A DNA stretch of 64,000 nt from Porodaedalea pini. Its lineage: Eukaryota; Basidiomycota; Agaricomycetes; Hymenochaetales; Hymenochaetaceae. Made by a program: the position numbers and the translations under genes. The stretch spans positions 248,001 to 312,000 of the forward strand of contig NBAY01000021.1 of assembly GCA_002794775.1 (NCBI GenBank), given 5' to 3'. Each line of letters opens with the position of its first letter. The first letter of the stretch is position 1. Below the pieces are notes generated by a model that was not told where the DNA came from, made no database searches, and saw only the letters and a program-made list of their open reading frames with translations. Below are positions 10,533 through 21,579 of this stretch, piece after piece.

Positions 10533-11924
10533 AACATAGATCTTACCGAGGAACAACAGCGGGCTCTCCCTCATTCGTCGCGCTACGACACCGAACGACA
10601 GTCGTATGTAGCCGACGATAGAAACCACGTCACCCATAACCTCTGGTGGAGTGACATTAGACACGCCTGGTACTCAACTGACCCATCAGGCGAAAGAACT
10701 CGGTGGGCGCCTCGAACCCCTCGCGCCCCAGCATCCCCTACCGTTTCGACATCATCGGTCGTCCTTCCCAGCAAACCAGGAGGATACCGAACACCCCGGA
10801 GAGACTCGTCACCGCCGACACCCCCGGAACGCCTAACGCACACGCCCGTACCAGTGATGTCGGAAGGCTTTACCCAAAGGCAGCAACAGGAAATCGCAGC
10901 GATCGTAGCGGCTGCCTTTACCCGCGCTGCAACGAATGCCCCTGCAGCCCAAGCCCCAGCTCCCTCGATTGACGTCGCCCGGCCACGCGAATTCGCTGGC
11001 GGCGATGACTACCTCGACTTCAAGCGTGAAGTCCTTCTCTTTGTCTCGGCAAACCCCACTAAGTACCCCTCGTCGTCGAGCAAAATCTATGTCGCCCTCT
11101 CCTACCTCAAGGGTGGCAACGCGTCGACGTGGGCGCAAAACTACGTCCAGGAATTCACAGCGGGCGGCGTCGTGAGCTTCACGGATGACTGGACCAAGTT
11201 TCAGGAACGACTGGATGCTTCCTTCGACAACCCGAACAGGAAGGAGAAGGCGTTGAAGAAGTTCCGAGACAAGGTCCAGAAGGACCTCTCTGCCGACGAG
11301 TTCTTCCAGGATCTCGACGTGATCATCAAGGCAGCGGAGCTGAAGGATGATAGCGTCATTTGTGACCGCCTGAAGCGCGCAATGAACATCGAGGTGGTCC
11401 GCGGGGTGTTGAGGTCGACGCCAGTACCGACGACGTACGAGGCATGGAAGAAGAAAGCCGTCGAAATCGACCGGGGTGAACAACAGATTCGCATGATCCA
11501 ACGAGGTAGGACGCTCCAATTCACGCCCTGCCCGACGCCCCAACAAGCGCCCCCCGCGCGTCGACAGGTAGTGGCCCTGCACATCGACAAATGCGACGCG
11601 ACTGGAATCACCTTCAGAGGCGCTGGCCAGCCAATGGACGTTTCGATGAACGAGGCACAACGCCGACGCGCGTGCTGGATCTGCGGCGGTTTGGGCCACT
11701 TTAAGGACAAGTGCCCGCAGGCGAAACCGATCATCCAGCGTATGCTGGAACTGATGGCACCAGGTGAACGTCGCGTCCTCGCCGATGAGCTCGGAGCGAT
11801 GAAGGAATCGGCATTCGAGGAAGTCGTAGACACTCGAAGGTCGACGGTGGAAGAATACGTTGAGGAGGGAGAAAACGACGAAGAGGTTGTCGACTCGCAG
11901 GGTTTTGCGAGTGGTCAGGCGTAG
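10533..11924 (+). CDS. gag: gag of chromovirus 1
   Basis: The frame is open from about 10533 to the TAG at 11922..11924; the first conserved internal ATG is at 10854. The protein has a capsid-like helical region (YLDFKREVLLFVSANP... about 11010-11060 onward). Near the C-terminus there is a CCHC zinc knuckle, CWICGGLGHFKDKC, at about 11674-11715, fitting C-x2-C-x4-H-x4-C. The frame is intact, unlike pol. Gag would package the element RNA in cytoplasmic particles. The long minus-strand open frame overlapping it is a shadow. Confidence 0.85.
   Translation, partial: NIDLTEEQQRALPHSSRYDTERQSYVADDRNHVTHNLWWSDIRHAWYSTDPSGERTRWAPRTPRAPASPTVSTSSVVLPSKPGGYRTPRRDSSPPTPPERLTHTPVPVMSEGFTQRQQQEIAAIVAAAFTRAATNAPAAQAPAPSIDVARPREFAGGDDYLDFKREVLLFVSANPTKYPSSSSKIYVALSYLKGGNASTWAQNYVQEFTAGGVVSFTDDWTKFQERLDASFDNPNRKEKALKKFRDKVQKDLSADEFFQDLDVIIKAAELKDDSVICDRLKRAMNIEVVRGVLRSTPVPTTYEAWKKKAVEIDRGEQQIRMIQRGRTLQFTPCPTPQQAPPARRQVVALHIDKCDATGITFRGAGQPMDVSMNEAQRRRACWICGGLGHFKDKCPQAKPIIQRMLELMAPGERRVLADELGAMKESAFEEVVDTRRSTVEEYVEEGENDEEVVDSQGFASGQA
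11900..11906 (+). promoter_or_regulatory. predicted -1 ribosomal frameshift site (GGGTTTT)
   Basis: The heptamer is in the gag register X-XXY-YYZ (G GGT TTT) and lies about 16 nt before the gag stop. Pol follows in the -1 frame. The same heptamer in the same register is at 24507..24513 in the second element. Confidence 0.6.
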
Positions 11925-14900
11925 CCATCGGGGCGACTGACCGAGAAGAACAAGGGACTTCAAATCCGGACTCGTTAAAATATAACCAACCATCTGTACA
12001 ATACGTAGATGCAAACGACGTCGATGGTTTTTCCAAGTATGAAGCCCCCACTGATGTGAAAGGAAGTGAAGAATACAAGCAGCTGTTCATGAGAGGGACT
12101 GGCGGACGCCAGCTGGACCTTCTCCTGAACGTCGGGCACAGCGTGGAAGGTGAAGTGAGGGAGGTGGATGCACACGCGCTCGTAGATTCGGGATGTATGG
12201 GATCATGCATTGACGTGAGATTCGTCGAATGGTACGGGCTAGAGACGAAGCGTTATATCCAACCCCTTGCGGTACTCAATGCCGACGGCACACACAACAA
12301 AGCCGGGTTGATCGAGGAGTACGTTGACATTGAACTTACGATCGGTCACCATAAGGAACGGATCGTCCTGGCGGTAACCTCACTGGCGTCATCTAACATC
12401 TTCCTGGGGTACGACTGGCTTCGACGGCACAACCCGGAGGTCGACTGGAAGACGGGTACACTCGACTTTACTCGCTGCCCGAGCGAATGTGCGATCGAAA
12501 GGGAGCCAGTGGAGGACCTAGGTGAAGTGAAGGAGGTGGTGGAGCAGATGAGGAGGGTGAGTGGGATGCGAATGGACAAGGCGTCCTGGCCCGCATACCT
12601 CGACGATTACGCCGACATCTTCTCGGAGAAGGGATTCGAGAAACTGCCGGAACACCGCCCATGGGACCATGTCATCGACTTGAAACCCGACTTCAAACCT
12701 AGTGACTGCAAGATCTATCCACTGACACCAACGGAGCAGGAGTCGCTGAAGGATTTCCTCGAGGAGAACTTGAAGTCTGGTCGTATATGCAGGTCAATAT
12801 CCCCGATGGCTTCGCCTTTCTTTTTTATCAAGAAAGCCGACAAGTCCCTACGCCCGATCCAGGACTACCGAAAGCTTAATGACGGTACAGTCAAGAACAA
12901 GTATCCCCTTCCCCTCATCGACGAACTCGTCGACAAGGTCAAGAAAGCGAAATACATCACTAAGCTTGACCTTCGCTGGGGATACTACAACATCCGGATC
13001 CACGAAGGCGACGAGTGGAAGGCAGCGTTCCGCACAAACATGGGTCTCTTCGAACCGACAGTAATGTTCTTCGGTCTCTGCAACGCCCCGGCGATGTTCC
13101 AGGCTTTTGTCAATCACATCTTCAAGGACCTGATTTATGCTAACCTGATCATTGTATACCTCGACAACATATTGATCCTCTCAGAAACCATTGAGGAACA
13201 TATAGACACGTCGAGGCGCGTCCTCCAGATCCTTCGAGAGAATGGCCTATACCTGAAACCGGAGAAGTGTGAGTTCGATGCCAAGGTCGTCAAATACCTC
13301 GGTCACATCATCGGCAATGGTGAGATCAGGGCCGACCCGGCGAAGACGGAGGCGATTGCGAACTGGCCTATCCCGCGAAACCTCAAGGAGCTACAACAGT
13401 TCCTCGGTATGGGAAACTGGCTGAGACGGTTTATTAAGGACTACAGCAAGGTGGTCCGACCGTTAACGTCGTTAACAGGCAAGAAGGACTGGGCATGGGA
13501 GACCGAACAGCAGGAAGCGTTCGAGGAGCTGAGACGACGTCTCTGCTCACCTCCAGTCCTTGCGATCGCCAACGACGAGGGCCCTTTCCGCCTAGAGGCA
13601 GACTCGTCGAACTACGCGCTCGGAGGTGTGCTGTTGCAGAAGCAAGAAGGGAAGTGGAGGGTGATCGCCTACCGATCGGAAGTGCTCCTGCCGGCAGAAT
13701 GAAACTACGAAATCTATGACAAGGAGATGCTTGCCATTGTTTCGGCGCTCAAGGAGTGGTGACAATACCTCCTTGGTGCCCGACACAAGATCGAGATCTG
13801 GTCCGACCACGCCAACCTGACCTACTTCAAGTCGGCACAGAAGCTGAGCTACCGACAAGCTCGCTGGCGAACTGAACTTGAAGAATTCGACTTCCACCTC
13901 GAACACAAACCGGGGAAGACGATGGGCAAGGCCGACCTGCTGTCGCACAAGACAGGTTATGATCAGGGCAAGGGTGACAACGATGATGTTGTATTCATCA
14001 AGGAGAAATGGCTGAACCGTGGAGTGGTGAGGACGTCGCGTGATGAAGTGTTGGAATGAGTGGGTGAAGCGCAGAGAGTGCAGGACGAGTCGGAGAGGCC
14101 GACGAACATGGTGAAAGTCGACGGGTTGTGGCGGATGAAAGGCAAGGTGTACGTGCTGTCGACGATGAAGGAAGTGGTATTGCGGGAGTGCCACGACTCG
14201 ACCCTGGCAGGACATCCTGGATCGTCGAAGACGGTCGAACTGGTACGTCGAGACTTCTGGTGGGTGTCGATGTTCTCCGATGTCCAAACATACGTCCGAG
14301 GATGCAACCGTTGCCAACGGATGAAAGCCTTAAGAACGTCGAGGTCGAGACCGCTTCATCCAAACGCGATCCCTGAAGGTCCCTGGGAGATCGTCACGGT
14401 CGACCTAATCGGAGAACTCCCAGACTCTAAGGGACACAATGCGATCTGTGTCTTCGTGGACAGATTCTCGAAACAGATGCATGCAATCCCGACGACGACG
14501 AAACTGTCAGCGGAAGGCATGGCTCAGTTGTACCGCGACCACGTCTTCCGCCTCCATGGCTTACCGAAGAAGATCATCCACGACCGATGCACACAGTTCG
14601 ATGCGTCGATGATGAAGGAGCTGTACAAACTCCTACACATCGAAGGCAACCCGTCAACGGCGTACCACCTGCAAACGGACGGTCAAACGGAACGCGTCAA
14701 CCAAGAGCTCAAACAGTACCTCCGGCTCTTCATTGATCATCGGCAATTGGATTGGAAGGACTGGCTCCCCCTCACAGAGTTCGCCTACAATAACCGCGAA
14801 CATTCAGCGACAAAGATGTCACCCTTCTATGCAAACACCGGATGTCACCCTATGAGCTTCGACACCATACGAACTTCCTCTGCCAATATGTCGGCGGAAG

Positions 14901-15550
14901 AATTCGCGAAGCACATCAAGGAGACTCATCGCGTGGCGAAGGACAATCTAGTTAAGGCGGCTGAGGACATGAAACGCTATCATGACCGGACGGCAGGAGC
15001 ATCAGTGGAGTACAAGGCAGGAGACAAGGTTTTCCTCGATGGGTGAAACATCAGTACAGATTCGCCCACGAAAAAACTTGCCGACAAATGGTATGGTCCC
15101 TTCGACATCATTGACAAGATTGGAGCGAGCGCGTACAAGCTCAAACTCCCAAAGCGATGGAAGAAGGTCCACCCCGTCTTCAACGAGGCACTACTCAAAC
15201 CTGCCATCGAACCGACCTTCGAGAGCCAGAAACAGCCGCCACCACCTCCACCGGAAATCGTCGACGACGAGGAAGAGTACGAGGTCAAGGAGGTCATTGA
15301 CTCATGGCTGCACTGAGGTAAACTACAATACCTCGTCAAGTGGGTCGGGTACATCGAACCGACCTGGCAACCAGAGAAGGACTTTGGCGAGAACGCAAAG
15401 GAGGCGATCGCTGAGTTTTACCTCAAACACCCCGGTGCTCCTCGCAAACTCGACATCCCTCGCTCACGACTCCGCCCACTCTTCATCGACACCGAGCCAG
15501 ACGACCGCGATCTTGGTTGGTTGGGACGCCCAACCTTGAAGGGGGGGTAA
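11907..15550 (+). pseudogene. pol: pol of chromovirus 1, inactivated
   Basis: Readable domains: aspartic protease (ALVDSGCMGS, about 12175), reverse transcriptase (about 12690-13240), RNase H, integrase with zinc domain and catalytic core, and a C-terminal chromodomain (about 15280-15420). Compared with the intact copy at 24534-28157, in-frame TGA codons occur near 13700, 13760, 14057, 15044 and 15314. At least three are CGA-to-TGA. The RT active-site motif is YLDN (about 13160) instead of YLDD, so one catalytic aspartate is lost. The integrase core also has changed residues (HDRC for HDRG). This copy could not supply pol activity. Confidence 0.9.
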
Positions 15551-15992
15551 TGTCAGAACTCGAACTTTCATCTTTTCTTTTATTTTCCTTTGACCATTTC
15601 CTTTCTTTTAATCACTCCTTTTCATTATATTTAATCATCCTTCCAATCATTTCCCACACTCCTTTCACGCGACCTTCATTCGTTCCATTCCGCTCCCTTT
15701 ATGTAATCTTAGACAATTGGGCAACCGGTTCTCACGAGGTGATCACTGTATATAAGGAAGAGGAATCGCATCTGAACACCTGTTCTGCTTTTCCTCTTAC
15801 CTCCGTGATGACCTAGGTGAGACCGCGTCCCCCCCTCCTGTAGTAGAGTACACTGTATTAATCCTCTTACCTCCGTGATGACCTAGCCTGAGTATAGCGT
15901 GTCCCGAGTCCCCGCTCGAGTATAACACGTCCCAGACAACAGTCAGCCGAGGCCTGCCCAGTCTGAGTCATCTCCCGGACTCCCGCCTAACA
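15551..15992 (+). repeat. 3' LTR of chromovirus 1
   Basis: 442 bp, the same length as the 5' LTR, with about seven substitutions by eye. It follows a G-rich polypurine tract and is followed by the ATTTG target duplication. Confidence 0.95.
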
Positions 15993-16660
15993 ATTTGCCC
16001 GACATCACATCAGCGGATCACTAGGAAGATCCCCCTGGCAATTCGGGATGTACCGGAAAGCTTATGTCATCGGAGTCAGTTGGGATGCGTACCGGAGATC
16101 TGCCCAATGATGGGTGACGACTCACCGATTGGAGGATCTCAGTTCCGGTGGAGCTGCGATATGACTGGATGATGGACTGATGCAAATGGGGAAGTTGTCG
16201 CATGGACAGGTTTTCTTTTGAATTTCTATGTTTCTCTTACATTCTGAATGTTTTCTCTCCGACGCTCTATGTTTCACCCGGTATGCACATTATACTCACT
16301 TTGGAATAATTTTCCTGTAGATAAATCTCTTGCACCTTGTATTTAGGGACTTCCCTGTCGTAGGTAGCAAGGGAGGAAATACTACCGCAGAGTTCCCCTC
16401 AGATAGGGCAGCTTCTGTGCGTGCAGTTAGTCTCCGCAACAGTTAGTTTCGTGGCAACCTCGTCTTCAGTCTCATCTCTTGTCTTGTTTTCATTCTCGTC
16501 TCTGCTATTGCTATTGTCTCGTACTGGATTTGATATCTCGCTCATTCCGGCTCTGTACCGACACTCACATCGCGTCCAGAGCACCTTTCAATATTGACGC
16601 ATACCGACACATACCGACACGTACCGATGCGTACCGACGTGTACCGAGATTTTTCCCACG
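15993..16660. repeat. TACCG-motif repeats, right half
   Basis: The sequence resumes the interrupted tandem repeat (ATTTGCCCGAC). It contains TACCGG at about 16050 and 16090, then five close copies of a CR-TACCGA unit between 16597 and 16652 with a spacing of about 10-11 bp. No gene is supported. It may be promoter DNA of the decayed gene on the minus strand, or a minisatellite. Confidence 0.5.
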
Positions 16661-16843
16661 CTCATACTGAGCTTATATTTACTTCATAACTCAACCGAAA
16701 CACGTCCCCAAACGAACTACTGATCCTAAACAACCCATTCACAGGATCTACATCGTGAAGTTTGGTGAGTTCCTGCTGTTTCTCTTGTAATTGAGCCATA
16801 AGGCTCTTGATCCTCTCCGTGGCTGACCGGGTATGTCTAGGTA
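16661..16843. other. intergenic region
   Basis: Nothing recognised. Confidence 0.3.
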
Positions 16844-16911
16844 TTGTATTATTTATCTGTCTGTCAACATCCCATGCATCGCTATCGATTCTGGCAGGTA
16901 CATCTGCATCA

Positions 16912-17170
16912 GGAGGTGAATGTCAAAGCAAGCGTGCCACCCGCAGTGCCGACTGCTGCTGAGCCGCTCGTTTTGACATCTAAGGACTTAAAACAAGTTG
17001 TAAGTTACTTGTATGCATATATACATTCTATACATACGCTAACAAGCTGTTTCTGCTGGTGTGCCAGGCATGAAATTCGAGCTGAAGCGTGTCGACGCGA
17101 TTCCCTATATGCTATCACGTGAGCGCTCTCTCTGGCCTGTCGACCCCTACTTCTGCAAAATTCATCACCA
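16912..17170 (+). pseudogene. possible exon pair of an unrecognised gene
   Basis: A frame reading HQEVNVKASVPPAVPTAAEP ends at a gtaagt donor (about 17000). After a cag acceptor near 17069 it resumes as MKFELKRVDAIPYML. The splice signals and codon usage look gene-like, but no start, end or domain is evident, and an AT-rich insertion follows. It could be a relic of a transposon gene. Low confidence. Confidence 0.25.
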
Positions 17171-17228
17171 GCAACTCACTCAGAATCCCGCTAACTTTTC
17201 TAATGAATCTCATTTTTTTAAAGCTAAA

Positions 17229-17356
17229 CTTGACTTTGTCTTGAGGAATTTTATTTAAAAAAATAATTCATTGTGAAATGCTTGATTCTCTTATTAAGTC
17301 AGTTGAATTTCAATGAATATTGTATTTATTAAAAATCCCTCAAGACAAATCAAAGA
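17229..17356. mobile_element. small AT-rich foldback (MITE-like) element
   Basis: About 128 bp with inverted ends. The left end CTTTGTCTTGAGGAATTTTA pairs with the reverse complement of the right end near 17327-17356 (TAAAAATCCCTCAAGACAAA). No clear target duplication was found. Confidence 0.4.
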
Positions 17357-17409
17357 TATATTCATTTATTGTTATATAGACATTTTTACTGATTTATTTC
17401 AGAGCTGCG

Positions 17410-18273
17410 GATGCAGCAACGGAAGTGGCGGAAAAGCGAGCATTTCTTCGGTCAACTTTTTTCCCAGCTCCGACCGCGGCATTGGATGCCGCAGGCCGTG
17501 GGAATGCACGCTTTTCACTCGAGCAATGCCGATCCCCACTCAGACAGGCCTCAATTGGTATTGCCAGGGGTCCTTGTAGAGTGCACTCGGAGGAGTCGGA
17601 CCGCGATGCAGGCTGCCCTTCAAAAATTTCCACTTGCGAATCAAAGGCGAGAAAAATGATGTGGAAAACGCTGAAGAGTAAGTACGTGCGATCATGCTGG
17701 ACATTCGGAAAATCACAATGACCACTGCGCCATGGACAGCAAAGCGACGGGAAACGGCAAGCGATCGAGCGCGCGAGTCAGTCTCAATCGGCATTATGTC
17801 CAGACAAATTGAAGACAAAGGGCTCGGCCAGGATGTGCTGTCAGGTACGGATGGAAATGAACAAAGGCGTTGTTGTGAAGCAAAAACGCACATTCACTCG
17901 TTCATTTTGAGCCTCGTCGTTCGTTCTCTCGCACTTTGCTCCTCTGCATTGGCCGAGTCTGGTCTGCGTCATCTGACGTGTCATCGAACTCTATTACCAT
18001 TACGTCAGGTGCACCAAATAACAACAAAACCTCAGGCCTTAGCACGCGGATCAGCGCAGCTACCACTCTCGGAGAGCCACTTGTTATGTCTTCCAGCCCA
18101 GAGCACTAGTACTCGGCCCACAGCAACCGACCAAATACATGACTAGTTAGGACTGTTTTTATGATACTGTTTGGTGGCTCAAAAAGGATACATGACTCAT
18201 CACGTCAATCTGTGAACGTCGTCCACTGGCCCACACTTTTGATCATCACTCCGAACGCACTTTCACGCTCACT
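17410..18273. other. region without a supported gene
   Basis: Frames of 80-150 codons overlap on both strands (17425-17721, 17694-18146, minus 17540-17893). None shows a domain, splice pattern or support from a second copy. Confidence 0.4.
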
Positions 18274-18894
18274 ATGTCTTCAAACTCAGAAAGCTCAACT
18301 CATACTGCCAAAGTGAAGAGCAAGTACGACTGTTTTGGTCCTCCGTCGGATCGGAGGAAGGATCTTCGGGTACGCATCACTTTTCTCATAAAACGTTATC
18401 ATTCATTGCTTATGTAGGATCGGAAGGCGGCCTTTGAGAGCTGCCCACTCGACAAGCTCCCGCATGGCCTCTATCCGAAGAAAAACCAAGCCTACAGACC
18501 TCCCGTAATCCATCTCGGATACGTCGTCAACAACGCGTGGTGCATCAAGATTGCCAAGGAGAACAACCTATACAAGTTGGTTGTCATCGATGGCAAGGAG
18601 CTTTGGGACAGCGTCAACAACCGCGATGAAGTATTCGAGTTTGTCATAAAAAAAGCGGGGATTTCGTCGTTCTTCCCCAAGTTGATGGCGATAGCCCCGC
18701 ATCCAGGCATGATCTTCGACGGGTGGCTCTTGACTATCTATTCGAATTATCGCCATTTGGAGCGACTTCGCGTCCCGTCCGCAGAAGATATCGAGAAACT
18801 ACGGATATTCTTGCGGAGGGAGGAAAAGCCGAAGTGGTACTTATCGTCCACGGATTGGTACTGGGGACCTCGCTCACTTGTCTACCCGTACTGA
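18274..18894 (+). CDS. orphan 190-aa protein, family member 1 (intact)
   Basis: Exon 1 is 18274..18369. A 48-nt intron (gtacgc...tgtag) spans 18370..18417. Exon 2 is 18418..18894, ending with TGA after SLVYPY. I do not recognise the family. Visible landmarks are KYDCFGPP, the near-exon-start AAFESCPLDKLPHGLYPK, a conserved HLGYVVNNAWCIKIAKENN block, SSFFPKLMAIAPHPG, GWLLTIYSNYRHLERL, and a C-terminal KPKWYLSSTDWYWGP. There is no signal peptide or membrane segment; a cytosolic or nuclear protein is likely. A second copy (21808-29514) has the same gene structure but is broken by transposons, and a 3' relic lies at 40809-40940. Conservation of frame and splice sites between copies shows this is a real protein gene. 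Confidence 0.8.
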
Positions 18895-19639
18895 CAGTCG
18901 GCGGAAAGATTGTTGAATGCTTTGTCAATACCCATGTGCTATTGCTACTATATCATAGCTAGAAGCGGTTTCCGACATTCTTATGAGATATACGACAACA
19001 GAACTGCAGTGAAAATCGGACGGCTGAATAGATAAGTATTAAGACAGTGTTATACTTGATCACCGTATTCGAATGTACTAACGTAACCGTAACATGTAAC
19101 GCGAGAGTGGTTGCGTTGCTAAATCTGGGCTACATGTGTAACGTGTAATGGTTGCCATGTCTGAGACTAGTAATGGCTTTTTACTGCTACTGTATATACA
19201 GCAGTTTTTGTCACCGGGCCGAAGGTCCGTTGCTCTTGTAACTGCAATGAAGTTGGGGGTCAGGTCAGCGGGGGCCGCGTAGTCAAGGAGGGATGGGGGC
19301 ATCGTCTGCAGGGTACTGAGAGGGGGTTGGCCGTCTGTTCGCCTGGGTCGTTGCTTAACCCCGGGCAGTTGATGCGGGTGAGGGGGTGGACAGTTTCTGG
19401 CACTTGTCCAGGTGGCGGGATGTCCAGGGCTCAGGGTGGCACAATAGCAGCACGGATGTCCTATTGGACGCCTGCCCAGGCAGCGGGGACACTAAAGCCT
19501 ATGAATAGGTCGAGTGCCATGTCATGCTAGAGGACGGTTGGTGGGGAGCGGCCCACATCGCGCGGTTCCCACGCGTAGACGGTGGTGGTTGAAGATCAAG
19601 GGCGGATGACGACGCGTGTGCATATGATTATGAAAATGG
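18895..19639. other. 3' flank of the orphan gene
   Basis: The part at about 18945-19040 is similar to 30145-30240, the flank of the broken second copy, so the duplication extended past the gene. No other gene is supported up to repeat R1. Confidence 0.5.
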
Positions 19640-19835
19640 CTATAACTACCCTCCTTCCCAATTATACTCTTGCTCGTTGTTTGGGTGAGTCATAAATGCA
19701 TTCCTTCTGTCGTGAGTATTGTCACTCATATTCCACCCGAGAAACTGATAGGTTTTGATTACACCCTGGCGCTGAGATAGGACACGACTTGACCACCAGT
19801 TGTTGCTCCAGTTATAAAACAACAGAGGGGGGCAG
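19640..19835 (+). repeat. dispersed repeat R1, copy 2
   Basis: Same-strand relative of 745..946 (see that entry). It lies about 230 bp beyond the 3' end of the minus-strand PD-(D/E)XK-like gene. Copy 1 lies about 190 bp beyond the 3' end of the DUF3883-like gene. Confidence 0.6.
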
Positions 19836-20062
19836 GACCACAGAGCACCACGCACGATAATACTATATGTTTCGATACAGGTCGCGATCGAAGACTGCAC
19901 GAGACGCCACAATAAAATACTGTAGTTGAATCTACAATCTCCATGAAAAAACAGAAGACACGTCAGGTAAAGCAGCTTGCCTGGAATGATGTATTTGCGC
20001 AGTTTCACGCTATACACGCATGTTCAAAAAGAAATTAAGACCCTGTACTTAAAACAGACACT

Positions 20063-21102
20063 TCAATGCCTATAGTTCATCCCTTGATCCATCCAATTGC
20101 AATCCTGACTAAATCGAAGCGGTTCCCTTTCTTCTACGTCGTATTCGAACAAGCAGGATACATCTGTCAGGAATCCCGTTTCCTTGCTTAGGTCGTCCTC
20201 GGAGTTAGGGTTCCTTATATTCTTGCGAAGAAACAAGACCAGACGAAAGAAAACACCGCTGACGACGAACGCGGGAAGAAACTGAATTCTATTTTCCCCT
20301 TGCGAGTATTCGGAAAATGCGTATCTTGCCTGAACCCTCGCTTGCTTCACGGCTTGACGAATTACCGACGCGGCTCGATCCTTGGCTGCCGCTCCACAAT
20401 CAGACCCTAATAGTGCACCTTTCCCTGTCCCTATGGCCTTCAGTTCTCCGATGAAGAACGGACGATACACAGTGTCAAGAACGTATGGGTTATTTTCTGA
20501 TGCAAACTCCCATGACAGGAATCCGACAAAATCTGGAATCCGATATTGTGCTGCGTCTTGTGGCTTGCTTTCATCGTCTGAGTCCTCTGTCACATTCGTA
20601 TCGAAAGAAATTTCAGGCTCGTCGTAGTCGTCCGGGATGCCTTAGAATAATTCTAATGGCAAGCCAGGCTTGGATTCTTCATCTCGGTGTTCTTTAGTCT
20701 CCGAGAGAGTATCTGAACCTAACAGGATATAAATGAGTATTAATATTCTTCAGGACCTGGCTGAAAATTAAACGAACTCTGTGGATTCATGGCTAGGAAG
20801 AGTAGCTCAATCTGAGAACCTAGTATGGCCCTTCGGCCTGGTGTCGAATATATCTTGCATCGATAGTAGAATGACTCTAGCCATGGTGTGTACCACTTTG
20901 ATTCACGATTGTCGCTCTGGAAGGCTTCGTGGACAGCACATTTGACGTCTTCGAAATGGTTTTCGTAGATCAAGGATGGCGGGGAAGGCTCATAGAGATG
21001 TGAAGGAAGCGGGAGATCGTCAATATAGCCAGATGAAAGAGAGGATGAAGGTGAAGACGGCGGAGAGGAGGGAGGCGAGGACTCCTCGTGATCGTCTGGC
21101 AT
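20063..21102 (-). CDS. PD-(D/E)XK nuclease-like protein (possible in-frame stop)
   Basis: Exon 1 starts at ATG 21102 with a Ser/Pro-rich leader (SSPPSSPPSSPSSS). It ends near 20755, where a short intron (gtcctg...gttag, about 38 nt) joins SDTLSETKEHRDEE. The second part ends at 20063. Key motifs are RIPDFVGF (the PD element), FFIGELKAIG (the E-x-K element), then AVKQARVQARYAF and a hydrophobic strand FLPAFVVSGVFFRLVLFL. This order fits a common Agaricomycete PD-(D/E)XK-fold family. Read straight through, one TAA falls at about 20641, before GIPDDYDEP. Either a further intron removes it or the gene is newly broken. The role in the cell is unknown. Confidence 0.55.
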
Positions 21103-21204
21103 AGTGGGTCAGGTTTGACGAAGTTCTGGGACAGAAGATAGTGCATTTTATCCTCTTTCAAGTTCATGACAGAAAAACCAGCCACGAAACTTACACCCTT
21201 CACA

Positions 21205-21579
21205 CACGGCAGGAAAATCCGGGGTTTTCCGTGAGGGAGGAGTATATCACAGAGTGTTTAGTGGGGCTCATATAATTTCGGCCGAAAAAGCTGTATATGG
21301 ACAATGAAACTAATTATAGTCATAAGCGAGAGGATGGAGTGTGAAAAGATTTAGAACCTAATAGCACGTGATTTTTAATTTCCATAAATGGTAGTCACAT
21401 GATCTTATTGTGTCATGTGCACTTAGGTTCCAAATCTTTTCACACTCCATCCTCTCGCTTATGACTATAATTAGTTTCATTGTCCATATACAGCTTTTTC
21501 GGCCGAAATTATATGAGCCCCACTAAACACTCTGTGATATACTCCTCCCTCACGGAAAACCCCAGATTTTCCTGTCATG
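21205..21579. mobile_element. foldback DNA transposon FB-A (375 bp) with ACA target duplication
   Basis: The element is almost a single hairpin, with arms 21205..21371 and 21413..21579 that are inverted copies around a loop of about 41 nt. Termini are CACGGCAGGAAAATCCGGGG at left and CAGATTTTCCTGTCATG at right. ACA flanks both sides (21202..21204 and 21580..21582). The outer 95 bp or so of each arm are shared with the element at 28684..29481, but the inner arms are unrelated. A 3-bp target duplication and CAC...GTG-type ends suit CACTA-like or other 3-bp-duplicating superfamilies. No coding capacity. Confidence 0.85.

Larger units (their letters stand above)
9693..15992 (+). mobile_element. 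Ty3/Gypsy chromovirus 1 (decayed), with 5-bp target duplication
   Basis: This is a complete LTR retrotransposon of 6,300 bp. It has two 442-bp LTRs (TG...CA ends) and is flanked by ATTTG at 9688..9692 and 15993..15997. Internal order is gag, then pol with protease, reverse transcriptase, RNase H, integrase and chromodomain; a polypurine tract (about 15538-15547) precedes the 3' LTR. By eye the LTRs differ at about seven positions. The pol frame is broken by five in-frame stops compared with the related element at 22306..28582, so it is not autonomous. Inserted in the same orientation as that second element, within a TACCGG tandem repeat. Confidence 0.95.

Noticed and set aside
10833..12014. 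393-codon minus-strand open frame across gag of chromovirus 1
   Set aside because: It is antisense to gag; the equivalent region of element 2 has only short minus frames, so it is a codon-bias shadow.
13592..14317. 241-codon minus-strand open frame across pol of chromovirus 1
   Set aside because: Antisense shadow of RNase H and integrase. No domain on that strand.
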